The notes under the pieces: generated by a model | The model's input: only the letters and a program-made list of their open reading frames with translations | The model's database searches: none | What the model was told of the DNA's origin: nothing | Program-made: the position numbers and the translations under genes | Assembly: GCA_004554425.1 (NCBI GenBank) | Contig: SFMI01000006.1 | Coordinates: 1-33,036, forward strand | Direction of reading: 5' to 3' | Origin: Candidatus Saccharimonadota bacterium | Lineage (GTDB): Bacteria; Vulcanimicrobiota; Xenobia; Xenobiales; Xenobiaceae | Length of the DNA: 33,036 nt | Shown here: positions 23,961 through 32,830 of the stretch, one piece after another | How positions within the stretch are numbered: position 1 is the stretch's first letter | Layout of the letters: the number at the start of each line of letters is the position of its first letter

Positions 23961-25648
23961 TCGGAAATACCAGCCATACAGCGGAAATCGCGTCCCTCTT
24001 GCCAGCCGCGCTCTTTAAGAAAAGCACGAATTTCTTCTCTGGAGTTGGGATTACCTACAGCTGTTACCAGAAAATATCCCTCTGGAGCAGGCAACTGTTC
24101 CAAGCTGAGCACCTTCAAGCCGCAAATAGTTTGGCCGTGGCGAGCCGGGAGAATATCAGTGTAGTAGGCAGGCTCTAAGCCATGAGAGCGCAATGTTTTG
24201 GCTAAAGCTTTGCCATTGGGGCCAGCTCCCCAAATAATAAGTTGGCGCTTATCAAAAGGCAAACTGCGCAGCCCTTGCTCTTCCTGAGCGGGCGTAAAGA
24301 AAGCTTTCAAAAAGAAAGTTACTTTCAATTCACGCAAAGCATCATGGCTACAACGCTGATCTACTCTGGTGAGGCGTTTGGGCAAATCGCGCCAGAAAAA
24401 GAGCGTTTTTTCTACTTTAGCCATCTTTATGCCCTTAAGCCACATGCGAAGCCAAAGCTGATAATCTTCCGGCCAGCGTCCATCTTCATAAAGACCGACT
24501 TCTTCTAAAGCTGAGCGACGCAACAACACCGAAGGATGAACCAAAGGGCTCTCCACAAAAATGTCGCGCTCCAGAATTTCTGGCAAACAAGCTTTATTGA
24601 GCCAACGCTCATAACGCATCATGCCTTCAGTAATCGATTTTTTAGGAAAAACGCGAATCTTGCAACCTACAGCAGCGATATCGGGATGAGCTTGCAAATA
24701 GCGCATTTGCTCGGCGAACCGTTCGGTATGGGAAATATCGTCACCATCCATGCGAGCTATAAAAGGAGCGCGACTCTGTTTAAAGGCAAAATTGAGCGTA
24801 TCGACAATACCACCATGTTCTTTGCCAAAAACATGTATACGAGGATCGGTTGCGGCCAATTTTTCGGCTATCTTTACAGTATCATCAGACGAGCCGTCGT
24901 CAACTAAGATCAATTCCCAAGACTTAAAAGTTTGACGACAAATAGAGCTTACTGCACTAGCTAAGGTTTCCGCGCAATTATAAATAGGCATTAAGCAAGA
25001 AATAGTTGGCTTTATCACCGCACTGTAGCGTAAAAAGCGCTCATATTTGGTGGCTTTTTGCTTAATTAACTTTATTCCCAAGCCTTCAGCCCAAGTTTGT
25101 ACTTCTTCTTGTAAAATGTCGCCTCTTAAAGTTTCTAGTTCCAATTCGTATTCAGTATGCCCAGAATCAAAAGACGTACAATCTAATTCAAATTTTTCAT
25201 CGCCTTCCAAACCGGCAGCCTTAATAGGCCAAACGCGACGAATGTTGACAACTTCACCAGCAGTATGCAAAGTGCCCTCAAAACCTTCTTGGCGAATTTG
25301 CTGGTACACTTTACCTTCATCTACAGCTTGTAACTGGCCTCGACTAATAGCTAAGGCCACTTCGGCACTCACTTCTTCTTCTATTTCTAAAGCCGAAAAA
25401 TAACCATTTTCTAAAGACAAGCCGCGTTTATAAACAAAAAGCCAGCGCCCATTTTCCTCGCGCAAACGCAACATACTGCGCCTAGCGGCAAAGTAAGCGT
25501 CTTCAGTATCTAAGTAAACATTTTTTTGACGCAATTCACGCTCGGCTTTTCCCAAAGCTTCTTGTAATTTCAGCCAATCTTGACGATGGCTAATTATCCA
25601 CTTTAATTCTTGTTCGGTATTTTTTAAGGGCGCATTTTGGCTTACCAT
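23957..25648 (-). CDS. CYTH domain - family 2 glycosyltransferase - Rossmann-like fusion
   Basis: From the ATG at 25648 the protein has 563 residues (a GTG at 25678 would add ten). Part 1 (about 10-210) looks like a CYTH/triphosphate tunnel domain: EQELK (12-16) is the ExExK motif, then YLDTED (45-50), LRLREENGRWLFVYKRG (60-76), EIEEEVS, EYELELET and KYERFL (201-206). Part 2 (about 213-430) is a GT2 glycosyltransferase: CLMPIYN, VDDGSSDD (249-256), RMDGDD (299-304) and PEDYQLW (393-399). Part 3 (about 467-563) has a dinucleotide-type loop, IIWGAGPNGKALA (471-483). CYTH domains hydrolyse or make triphosphates; the sugar acceptor is unknown. The stop overlaps that of the opposite gene by 4 nt. 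Confidence 0.8.
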   Translation of the reverse strand: MVSQNAPLKNTEQELKWIISHRQDWLKLQEALGKAERELRQKNVYLDTEDAYFAARRSMLRLREENGRWLFVYKRGLSLENGYFSALEIEEEVSAEVALAISRGQLQAVDEGKVYQQIRQEGFEGTLHTAGEVVNIRRVWPIKAAGLEGDEKFELDCTSFDSGHTEYELELETLRGDILQEEVQTWAEGLGIKLIKQKATKYERFLRYSAVIKPTISCLMPIYNCAETLASAVSSICRQTFKSWELILVDDGSSDDTVKIAEKLAATDPRIHVFGKEHGGIVDTLNFAFKQSRAPFIARMDGDDISHTERFAEQMRYLQAHPDIAAVGCKIRVFPKKSITEGMMRYERWLNKACLPEILERDIFVESPLVHPSVLLRRSALEEVGLYEDGRWPEDYQLWLRMWLKGIKMAKVEKTLFFWRDLPKRLTRVDQRCSHDALRELKVTFFLKAFFTPAQEEQGLRSLPFDKRQLIIWGAGPNGKALAKTLRSHGLEPAYYTDILPARHGQTICGLKVLSLEQLPAPEGYFLVTAVGNPNSREEIRAFLKERGWQEGRDFRCMAGISD

Positions 25649-25787
25649 ACAATTACTCAATTCCAATAGAACTTTCACAAAAGCCGCACTTACCTTATTT
25701 AGCGCAGGAAGCCCAGCATTTTTAGGAAAATCTTAATATTTGTTCAGGAGTACAATCTTTAGAAAGAGAGCAAACTTTTCCTAGTTT

Positions 25788-26816
25788 ATGATCAATAAAC
25801 TTTTTTTAGGTCTAACTGCAATTTTATCTCTCAGCCTTTTGGCTGCTTGTCAACCGCGCACAGAGCCAGCCTATCCAGAGCAAGACTCATCATACCAAAC
25901 GAAGTCAGCCCAAGTAGCTAAAACAGCTACAGTATATATGACTTCCGCTATTACTCCTGAAGGTTTAGCTGCAGTTTATAAAGCCTTGAATATCCATCCT
26001 CAAGGCAAAATTGCTATAAAATTGCATTCCGGAGAATCTGACAAAAGCAATTACTTACGCGCTTCTCTAATTAGCCACTTTATCAAAAGTTTCCATGGCA
26101 CTATCGTAGAATGCAATACAGCTTACGGTGGCAATCGTGCTGATACCGCTTCTCATGAAAAGATGATCGCCCGCCACGGCTTTAAGGATATGGCCCCAGT
26201 CGACATTATGGATGCTGAAGGCGAAGTAGCTTTGCCTGTTAAGGGCGGACGCCACCTTAAAGAAAATTATGTAGGCAAGAACTTCCTAAATTATGATTAC
26301 TTTGTAGTGCTCTCCCACTTTAAAGGCCACGCCATGGGCGGCTACGGCGGCGCCATAAAAAATACTTCTATAGGCATAGCCTCTTCTTCGGGAAAATGTT
26401 GGATCCACACCGCCGGACAAAACCGTAACAATTTTGCTGCTTCTGTCAAACAAGACGACTTTTTGGAAAGCATGGCTGAAGCTGCTAAATCGGTTTCTGA
26501 CCACTTAAAAGGCAACATCGTTTATGTAAACGTAATGAACCGCCTTTCTGTCGATTGCGATTGCGACGGCAGCCCCCAAGAGCCTGAAATGAAAGATATT
26601 GGCATTTTAGCCTCCACCGATCCTGTAGCTCTCGATCAAGCTTGCTTAGACTTAGTTTATGCAGCTCCCGACAATAAAGCTTTAGTAGAACGTATTGAAT
26701 CAAAGCATGGCGTTCATCAAGTAGAATACGGCGAAGAAATTGGCTTAGGGACTCGCACTTATAAACTGATTGATTTAGATAAAAAAGGATCAGATGCTGT
26801 GGTAGTAAGCCATTAG
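25788..26816 (+). CDS. DUF362 domain lipoprotein
   Basis: The 342-residue protein has a lipoprotein signal (MINKLFLGLTAILSLSLLAAC, lipid Cys21) and then the DUF362 fold. Marks are KLHSGE near 79, a TAYGGNRADT stretch near 115, a conserved glycine-rich segment AMGGYGGAIKNTSIGIAS (about 182-199) and DIGILASTDPVALDQACLDL (272-291). DUF362 proteins often carry ferredoxin domains and are linked to Fe-S chemistry; this one lacks a ferredoxin part but keeps CDCDG near 258. The family's function is not settled. The ATG has no close ribosome site. The gene is monocistronic, with a bidirectional terminator after it. Confidence 0.85.
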   Translation: MINKLFLGLTAILSLSLLAACQPRTEPAYPEQDSSYQTKSAQVAKTATVYMTSAITPEGLAAVYKALNIHPQGKIAIKLHSGESDKSNYLRASLISHFIKSFHGTIVECNTAYGGNRADTASHEKMIARHGFKDMAPVDIMDAEGEVALPVKGGRHLKENYVGKNFLNYDYFVVLSHFKGHAMGGYGGAIKNTSIGIASSSGKCWIHTAGQNRNNFAASVKQDDFLESMAEAAKSVSDHLKGNIVYVNVMNRLSVDCDCDGSPQEPEMKDIGILASTDPVALDQACLDLVYAAPDNKALVERIESKHGVHQVEYGEEIGLGTRTYKLIDLDKKGSDAVVVSH

Positions 26817-26851
26817 ATCATTAAGTGCTACTCTATTGACATGTGTAGCTA

Positions 26852-26901
26852 GACAAAAAAAGAGAGGAACGGCGCTTATGCACTGTCCTCTCTTTTTTGT
26901 C
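26852..26901. terminator. Bidirectional terminator between the DUF362 and esterase genes
   Basis: GACAAAAAAAGAGAGGA (26852-26868) pairs with TCCTCTCTTTTTTGTC (26886-26901) with a single bulged A. The A-run and T-run inside the stem let it serve both converging genes. Confidence 0.9.
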
Positions 26902-26913
26902 CAAACTTAAAGT

Positions 26914-27651
26914 CTATCCGAGGGGGAAAAGTCTGGGCACCAGTTGTCTCATTTGTACTTTCCACCAAGGCCAATCGTGAGCTACATCGTAACCCCACAA
27001 TTCAAAGTTGTGGCGAATACCAACTCTATCCATTACTTCATGAATCTCGCGACTATAATGGACACGCTCCCAGGCACCTTGGCCGCAAATAATATTTATA
27101 TCGCAACTGTCTAAAGAGCGACGAATGTTAGGATCGTATAAATTGGCAATATAGCTTACCGGATTGTGGAAATAGCAACGCTCATCATAATATCCATCTA
27201 AGAAGCAGCTGATATTATAAATGCCGCTCATGCCTATGCACCAGCGGAAGATTTCGTGATGGCGGAACAAAGTATTGACAGCATGATAGGCACCGAAGCT
27301 GGCTCCCACAGCGGCTACAGGCAAAGGACCGCCACAATTGCTGAATATGTAGGGCACAACTTCGTCGATAATGTAGCGATCATATAATTCTTGACGCCAA
27401 ATACGCTCGCCAGGGCCAACAGACTCGTTATCTAAACTCCAGTCGTTGACACTATTGATGGAGAAGATTTTAATGCGCCCGCTCTCAATATGATCAGAAA
27501 GGGCGCCTATCATGCCAAAACGCTCTAATTCTTCAAAGTCGGCCGACGCAGTAGGGAAATAAAGAACCGGCACACCCCAGTGACCATAAACGGCCACAGG
27601 CATATCAAAGCCTAAGTGTCTGCTATAAAAGCTAGTTTTTTCTACGCGCAT
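26914..27651 (-). CDS. Alpha/beta-hydrolase, esterase-like
   Basis: The 245-residue protein has the serine nucleophile elbow GASFGAYHA (Ser118) and a C-terminal histidine in YDVAHDWPWW (His225), and its opening strand (VYGHWGVPVLYFPT) fits the esterase D/antigen-85-like family of putative esterases. There is no signal peptide, so it should be cytoplasmic. The start is uncertain: the ATG at 27651 is preferred, but a TTG at 27666 is five codons earlier and neither has a good ribosome site. Translation may depend on coupling to the small cysteine protein gene just upstream. The substrate is unknown. Confidence 0.82.
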   Translation of the reverse strand: MRVEKTSFYSRHLGFDMPVAVYGHWGVPVLYFPTASADFEELERFGMIGALSDHIESGRIKIFSINSVNDWSLDNESVGPGERIWRQELYDRYIIDEVVPYIFSNCGGPLPVAAVGASFGAYHAVNTLFRHHEIFRWCIGMSGIYNISCFLDGYYDERCYFHNPVSYIANLYDPNIRRSLDSCDINIICGQGAWERVHYSREIHEVMDRVGIRHNFELWGYDVAHDWPWWKVQMRQLVPRLFPLG

Positions 27652-27684
27652 TAAGATACTTGACAAACGACAAGACTATTAAGC

Positions 27685-27891
27685 CTACAGCTTGTCATTT
27701 ACCTCCTGCCTGTTTTCCTCACCTTTAAGCCAATATTCGGGGAAAGTCTGGCACTTTTCAAAACCGGGGCATCCTAAGCAACGTTTACTGCGCATATTTA
27801 CTTCACGCAAACGCTTGTCGCGGCACTGAGGCTCAAAAAAATCGAAATTATCAAAGTACTTTTCTAAATACTCTTCTTTGTAGAGAGCCAT
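27685..27891 (-). CDS. Small four-cysteine protein
   Basis: This 68-residue, highly charged protein has Cys23, 38, 41 and 47 (C-x14-C-x2-C-x5-C, within CLGCPGFEKC), a spacing fit for a zinc or iron-sulfur site. It has no membrane segment. A strong AGGAGG lies 6 nt before the ATG, and a promoter (27972-28000) sits about 80 nt further up, so it is a real gene despite its size. It lies 18-33 nt before the esterase gene in the same direction. I do not recognise a family. A role as a metal-binding regulator or partner of the esterase is possible but unsupported. Confidence 0.75.
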   Translation of the reverse strand: MALYKEEYLEKYFDNFDFFEPQCRDKRLREVNMRSKRCLGCPGFEKCQTFPEYWLKGEENRQEVNDKL

Positions 27892-27971
27892 TCTATCCTC
27901 CTGCGGGCGCTGAAGCCCGGATAAGCAAACTGACTTTTGTTAGGTTTTTCACCTCAAAGCATACGTTCACC

Positions 27972-28000
27972 ATTCTACCATAGATTTTTTATACGAGCAA
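27972..28000 (-). promoter_or_regulatory. Sigma-70 promoter for the cysteine protein and esterase genes
   Basis: On the minus strand TTGCTC (28000-27995) and TAGAAT (27977-27972) are 17 nt apart. The leader of about 75 nt contains a small hairpin (CGGGC/GCCCG) shortly before the ribosome site. Confidence 0.65.
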
Positions 28001-28393
28001 GAAAGCACAACATAATGGTACAGTTGCGGGAAAGAAACGAGCTCTTAATCAAGAATTACTTATCAAAAGGCCATGTAAACGCAGGACAAAGGGGATATAG
28101 AGAAGAAGAGCTCGCGCAAGTTTTTAAGAAGCGGCGTTTGAAGGTGACTTGAAGTGTCGGTTTTGCAAAGTAGCAGCGCTCGGTAGAGGAATAATTTGGG
28201 GAGCGTTTTGTTACTTTTTTTGACTTAGTTGTTCGCGGCAAAGCATAATTGAGCGAGCATAGTTCAAAAAGCAATCGACCTAGCCAAGAATTTTAACGTC
28301 GCCAAGAATATTGGCTGTGCGGTAACAAGAACCGCCCAACAAGGTTTGGGCCAGCAATTTGCAATTGTTCACTAGCGTACAGGAGGGATGGTT
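28001..28393 (+). other. Gap before the PilZ-like gene with clustered small hairpins
   Basis: No gene is supported here. Short perfect stems follow each other at 28301-28315 (GCCAA/TTGGC), 28319-28335 (GCGGT/ACCGC), 28334-28351 (GCCCAA/TTGGGC) and 28355-28367 (CAATT/AATTG). A second copy of GCCAAGAAT at 28283-28291 could compete for the first stem. The frame 28253-28375 is open and protein-like (AIDLAKNFNVAKNIG) but has no start codon, so it may be a gene remnant. Confidence 0.4.
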
Positions 28394-29092
28394 ATGTTTT
28401 TTGATTGGTTTAAGAGCAAGAAACCGACTTTAAAGCTTAAAGCTAAGCAAGAAATTGAGATCGAGTTTTTTGCTGACGAAACCTATAAAACCTACTTCAC
28501 TACGGTGTTGGATGTCAGGCGCAAGGAGATTATCCTAAAGAGCCCTGGTACCGAGCGTCGTCCTGTGAAGATGGAAGCTGGACAGCACCTAACCGTCACC
28601 ACTTTAGACGAAGGTAAATTGTACTACTTCGAAACTGAAGTAACCGACGCCGGAGAGCGCGAATTTGATATCGCCACCCCTACTAACGTCGAAAGTGAAG
28701 ATGTACCCAAGTTTGATGAGCACACCAGCATCGAAGCTCCTGTCAATGTTGAGTACCGTGCCATGAAGTTGGCCCACAGTCAGTCTGCCCAAACCGTCTC
28801 CATTAGCCTGAACAACATAGTTTTAGGCTGCAATATTGCCATTCCCGAAGGCACCGACCTTCATGTAGAAGTTCAAGTGCCCGGAACGCCTGTTTTCTCA
28901 TTTAAGGGAAGAGCTTTAGCTTCTAAGTCCAATCCCAACAGCAAAGGCAAAAAGTTCCTCTGCGAAGTTGAGTATGCCGAAGACGCCGACAAAGAAGATC
29001 GCTTAGCTATCATGCGCTACGCTGTCTATCTTAAACGTCGCGAGCAGCGTCGCATTGCCCGCGGAGAAGAGCTTATCGACAAAAAGCCTTAA
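28394..29092 (+). CDS. PilZ-like protein with YcgR-type N-terminal domain
   Basis: The ATG at 28394 is chosen because GGAGG (28382-28386) is 7 nt before it; the ATG at 28388 would touch that site. The 232-residue product has an N-terminal beta domain (about 10-95) with the YcgR-N/flagellar brake pattern, including FTTVLDVRRKEIIL and GQHLTVTT, then a PilZ-like barrel (about 110-205) and a basic helical tail (YLKRREQRRIARGEE). The c-di-GMP contacts are poor: RxxxR is not evident and the D/N-x-S-x-x-G motif appears only as SISLNNIVLG. It may therefore bind c-di-GMP weakly or not at all. A terminator follows. Confidence 0.65.
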   Translation: MFFDWFKSKKPTLKLKAKQEIEIEFFADETYKTYFTTVLDVRRKEIILKSPGTERRPVKMEAGQHLTVTTLDEGKLYYFETEVTDAGEREFDIATPTNVESEDVPKFDEHTSIEAPVNVEYRAMKLAHSQSAQTVSISLNNIVLGCNIAIPEGTDLHVEVQVPGTPVFSFKGRALASKSNPNSKGKKFLCEVEYAEDADKEDRLAIMRYAVYLKRREQRRIARGEELIDKKP

Positions 29093-29150
29093 GCTGCCCA
29101 TTAAGTAAAGCCTGCGATATGGCTTCGGTTGCAATTTTCAAATCAAATAA

Positions 29151-29204
29151 AAAGTCCAGTCTGCAGAGCTGTTCTCAAGAGCCTCTCACAGGCTGGGCTT
29201 TTTT
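29151..29204 (+). terminator. Rho-independent terminator after the PilZ-like gene
   Basis: AAAGTCCAGTCTG (29151-29163) pairs with CAGGCTGGGCTTT (29189-29201) through 13 positions including two G-U pairs, followed by Ts. Confidence 0.8.
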
Positions 29205-29333
29205 GAATAGAACCGGCGCTCGACCGTTTAGAACTCGCAAAACAAATCGTGCGCCAGGCCAAAATACTTTTAATAGCCGAATTAGCACCACTATAACAAT
29301 AAAAAGAACACCAAAATTAAAGGAGTAGCTGCC

Positions 29334-32300
29334 GTGTGCGGTATAGCCGGTATTCTCTATAGATATTCTGAATCTAACCAGAAATTAAATTGGGACGAGT
29401 TTCTCAAAGAGCTACAAAATATCGTTTTAGCTAGAGTCGATATTGAAAATCCTCCTAACGAAGCGGTTTCAGCTTTAGAAGAAAAAGTATCCTCTCTCAA
29501 GGAATATCAAGCTTTTTCTACCATATGGGACAACACAGAATTGGCCAGCCAGTTGCAACAAGCAGCCGACTCCGTTCTCGAATTTGAAAAACACTCAAAA
29601 GAATGCATTCTCAATTCCAAGAATCCCTTGCCTACCAATTTAGTGGAAAATTGGAACTCTTTGGGTGTACGTTTACGCGACATTGCCTGGACAATTTCTC
29701 AAGATGTTTTGGGCAATATTGGCAGAGTAAGGCTTATACTTCCAGACTTTGTCAAAACAGCCAGTCTTGACGCTTGGAAAATTACGGCCGTCCTCAATAA
29801 TATGGATCGTCTGGAAGTACGCGGTCGCGACAGTTTAGGCATAAGCGTCAGTCTCCACTTTTCTTCTTTCCAGAGTTTTGAAGATTTTTGCGCTACTATC
29901 ACCCGAGCCGGTTTAGAAGAAGAATTTACCAAACGTCTTAAATGCCCCACTCTGGAGAATTTGAGCATTCGCCTCGATTCTCACAGTCTCGCAGCCCCTT
30001 CCTTGATGTTTATTTACAAAGTATCTCAAGAAGTAGGCGCTTTAGGCGACAATGTAGCAGCAATTAGACGCCATATCAAAGCCGATCATATACTTTGGCA
30101 TGCTTTGGGCTCCAAGTCTGTAGAAACTAACGTGTGGTCTCATACTCGTTGGGCTTCCAATGGTGTTATCAATATTGCCAATTGCCACCCTGTAGATGAG
30201 CAAACTGAGCCTATCTCAGAAGAAACCGACCGTTATTGGATTAGCGGTGCTTTAAATGGCGACGTAGATAATTTCCAAGCTTTGGCCCAAAAAGTAAAAT
30301 TAGCTGACGGCCTCTCCATTTCTCCCAAGATTACCACTGACGCCAAAATTATCCCCGTCTTAGTGGATTATTATTACCGTCGTTGTCACAACTTAAAGGA
30401 AGCTTTCCTTAAAGCTGTCAACGAATTTGAAGGCTCTGTCGCTATTTGCCTTAGCTCCAGCTTAGAGCCGGGCCGCACCTATTTGGCTTTGAAAGGTAGT
30501 GGCCAATCACTCTTTATCGGCTTATGCAAACAAGGATACGTTTTTGCTTCCGAAGTTTATGGTCTTGTCGAGCAAACTAGCCGCTATATTCGTTTAGATG
30601 GAGCTACCGAGCATATTCCCGGCCATCCTGAAAGTGCGGGTCAAATTTTCATATTAAATGATAAAGCTGCCGAGCTGGAAGGCTTAGAAGCTTTACACTT
30701 GGACGGTTCCCCTATCGAGTTAAGCGAAAAAAACATCAAAATTGCTGAAATTACTACTCGCGATATAAACCGCGGCCATTTCGAGCATTTCTTGCTTAAA
30801 GAGATTTTCGACGCCCCTGGTTCTATCGAAAAGACCTTACAAGGTAAATTCTTCATTGAAAACAAGTTTGATGGCCAAGCCAAAGTTAATTTAGGCCCTG
30901 AAGTCTTCCCCGTCGAATTAGCTGAAAAATTTAAGAATCATCAGATTAGTCGCATTCTCTTAATAGGCCAAGGCACAGCTGCTGTAGCTGGCATTGCCAT
31001 TGCTTCTATGATGCAACGAGCTCTCAAAGGTTCCGACATCGAAGTGCGAGCCATTAAAGCTACTGAGCTTTCCGGCTATTCTATGGAAGAGAATATGGCC
31101 AAGACGCTAATTATCGCCGTTTCTCAATCAGGCACTACCACCGATACAAACCGTACTGTCGATATGGTTAGAGCTCGCCAAGCTTCTGTTTTGGCTATCG
31201 TCAACAGACGCAATTCCGATTTAACTTATAAAGTTGACGGAGTTATGTATACTAGCGACGGTCGCGATATCGAAATGTCGGTTGCCTCGACCAAGGCTTT
31301 TTACAGTCAAGTAGTCGCCGGCTACCTCTTAGGCTTAAATATAGCCTCCTTGGTAGGTACTATAAGCAATAAAGAAGTACGCCGCGAATTGCAAGAGCTC
31401 TTAAGCTTACCTAATAAAATTGCTTCAGTTTTACAAAACCGTCACAATATTGAAGTGCTGGCTCGCCAATATGCCACTACCAGGCGCGACTGGGCTGTCG
31501 TAGGTAGCGGCAGCACCAAGGCAGCGGCCGACGAGATTCGCATCAAACTGAGTGAACTTTGCTACAAATCGATAGCTACCGACTATATCGAAGATAAAAA
31601 GCATATCGATCTTTCTTCCGAACCACTCACCTTGGTGTGCACAGCCGGTTTGCCAGCCATGGCTTTACGTGACTCAGTTAAAGAAGTGGCCATTTTCCGC
31701 TCCCACAAATCTATCCCCATTGTCATAGCCACAGAAGGCTTTGACGAATTTGAGCATTACGCCGCCGGTGTAATTTACGTTCCTTGCGCTTCGGCCAACG
31801 CTTCCGTACTCTTAAATACCGTAGTTGGCCACTTGTGGGGCTACTATTGTGCTCTTTCTATCAATGATGGAGCCAATTTGCTTAAGCCCGGCCGCGCTTT
31901 GGCTGTAGAGCATTTAACTAGCGATGGCGGTTTAGTTCTCAACCAGACTAACATTAGGCGTATGCTCACTGTGGGCAAAAAATTCCAAGAAGATCTTAAG
32001 CAAGGGCGCTTCAATAGTTCCCTCTCTGTAGATTCAGCAGTGCGCTTATCTTTGATGTTCCAGTATTTCACCGGCGTTCGTTCTTTGCGTCAGTTTACCG
32101 CTGAATTTAAGGGCAATAGCTTAGTTGAAACTATGGTAACTTTGCTCTCTCAGGCTATTCAAGAGCTTTCCCGTCCTATCGACGCTATTAAGCATCAAGC
32201 TAAAACGGTTACAGTGGGCATTTCTCGTTCCGAAGAATTAGCCGAAGGGCCTATTTTCGAAACCTTACATGATTTCAATATTACCCCTGACGACTTACCT

Positions 32301-32819
32301 TACCGCGATTTGGCCTTCTTGCGTGCCTTAAGCAAAACTATCGATAAGGTTGTGGGCGTAACTCTGTACGAAATAGACGGACTCAACACCTTAAATGAAG
32401 TTGTCGACACTACTCGCATTAAGGTAGTGAAAAAGAGCGGTATCTCTCTCAATATGCACTCCCGCTCCGAAAACGGTTCTCCTTTGGTAGGTACCAAACA
32501 GTGGGTAACCAACAACCGCCGCTCCTACGTAGGTCATGGTCATAATGATGAATTGCCTATGCTTATTGCTCCGGTTATTACCACAGGACGCGTCGATCAT
32601 TTAGTGTTACTCCACTTGCACTTTAAGCAAGATTTGCCTTTAGCAGACAGAGTCGATGTTATTAAGAACTTAACTAACCGCTATGGCGACTTGGTAAGTC
32701 AAATTGAAGAGACTAATATCACTTGGAAGGATGAGTTCCTCAATTTACTCAGCGTTGAAGAGTTAGCTACTCTCAGAGCTGCTGTTTTAGCCGAGTTGAT
32801 CATTAAGCGTCGCGCCTAA
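29334..32819 (+). CDS. Oversized GlmS-like protein: glutaminase plus two SIS domains
   Basis: GlmS makes glucosamine-6-phosphate from fructose-6-phosphate and glutamine and is about 610 residues; this protein has 1161. The GTG start puts the nucleophile at Cys2 (MCGIAGILY). About 140 residues are inserted between the first strand and RLEVRGRDSLGISV (159-172). HTRWASNG (270-277) and ALNGDVDN (306-313) follow. SIS domain 1 has SQSGTTTDT (597-605) and ASTKAF (651-656). SIS domain 2 is near 708-850 but has KKHIDLSSEP where ELKHGP is usual. About 300 further C-terminal residues match nothing I know, and the usual AKSVTVE end is absent. It may be a distant functional GlmS or a regulator. AAAGGAG lies upstream. 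Confidence 0.85.
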   Translation: MCGIAGILYRYSESNQKLNWDEFLKELQNIVLARVDIENPPNEAVSALEEKVSSLKEYQAFSTIWDNTELASQLQQAADSVLEFEKHSKECILNSKNPLPTNLVENWNSLGVRLRDIAWTISQDVLGNIGRVRLILPDFVKTASLDAWKITAVLNNMDRLEVRGRDSLGISVSLHFSSFQSFEDFCATITRAGLEEEFTKRLKCPTLENLSIRLDSHSLAAPSLMFIYKVSQEVGALGDNVAAIRRHIKADHILWHALGSKSVETNVWSHTRWASNGVINIANCHPVDEQTEPISEETDRYWISGALNGDVDNFQALAQKVKLADGLSISPKITTDAKIIPVLVDYYYRRCHNLKEAFLKAVNEFEGSVAICLSSSLEPGRTYLALKGSGQSLFIGLCKQGYVFASEVYGLVEQTSRYIRLDGATEHIPGHPESAGQIFILNDKAAELEGLEALHLDGSPIELSEKNIKIAEITTRDINRGHFEHFLLKEIFDAPGSIEKTLQGKFFIENKFDGQAKVNLGPEVFPVELAEKFKNHQISRILLIGQGTAAVAGIAIASMMQRALKGSDIEVRAIKATELSGYSMEENMAKTLIIAVSQSGTTTDTNRTVDMVRARQASVLAIVNRRNSDLTYKVDGVMYTSDGRDIEMSVASTKAFYSQVVAGYLLGLNIASLVGTISNKEVRRELQELLSLPNKIASVLQNRHNIEVLARQYATTRRDWAVVGSGSTKAAADEIRIKLSELCYKSIATDYIEDKKHIDLSSEPLTLVCTAGLPAMALRDSVKEVAIFRSHKSIPIVIATEGFDEFEHYAAGVIYVPCASANASVLLNTVVGHLWGYYCALSINDGANLLKPGRALAVEHLTSDGGLVLNQTNIRRMLTVGKKFQEDLKQGRFNSSLSVDSAVRLSLMFQYFTGVRSLRQFTAEFKGNSLVETMVTLLSQAIQELSRPIDAIKHQAKTVTVGISRSEELAEGPIFETLHDFNITPDDLPYRDLAFLRALSKTIDKVVGVTLYEIDGLNTLNEVVDTTRIKVVKKSGISLNMHSRSENGSPLVGTKQWVTNNRRSYVGHGHNDELPMLIAPVITTGRVDHLVLLHLHFKQDLPLADRVDVIKNLTNRYGDLVSQIEETNITWKDEFLNLLSVEELATLRAAVLAELIIKRRA

Positions 32820-32830
32820 AAGCTATTTGG

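Noticed and set aside
22581-26875. Shared 12-mer GGAACGGCGCTT near 22583 and 26867, both in hairpin loops
   Set aside because: Matches of this length are expected by chance among all pairs in 33 kb, and the flanks do not match.
27937-28152. 71-codon plus-strand frame before the PilZ-like gene
   Set aside because: It covers the minus-strand promoter, has no ribosome site and a random-looking product.
29119-29328. 69-codon plus-strand frame before the GlmS-like gene
   Set aside because: It runs through a clear terminator stem and has no ribosome site.
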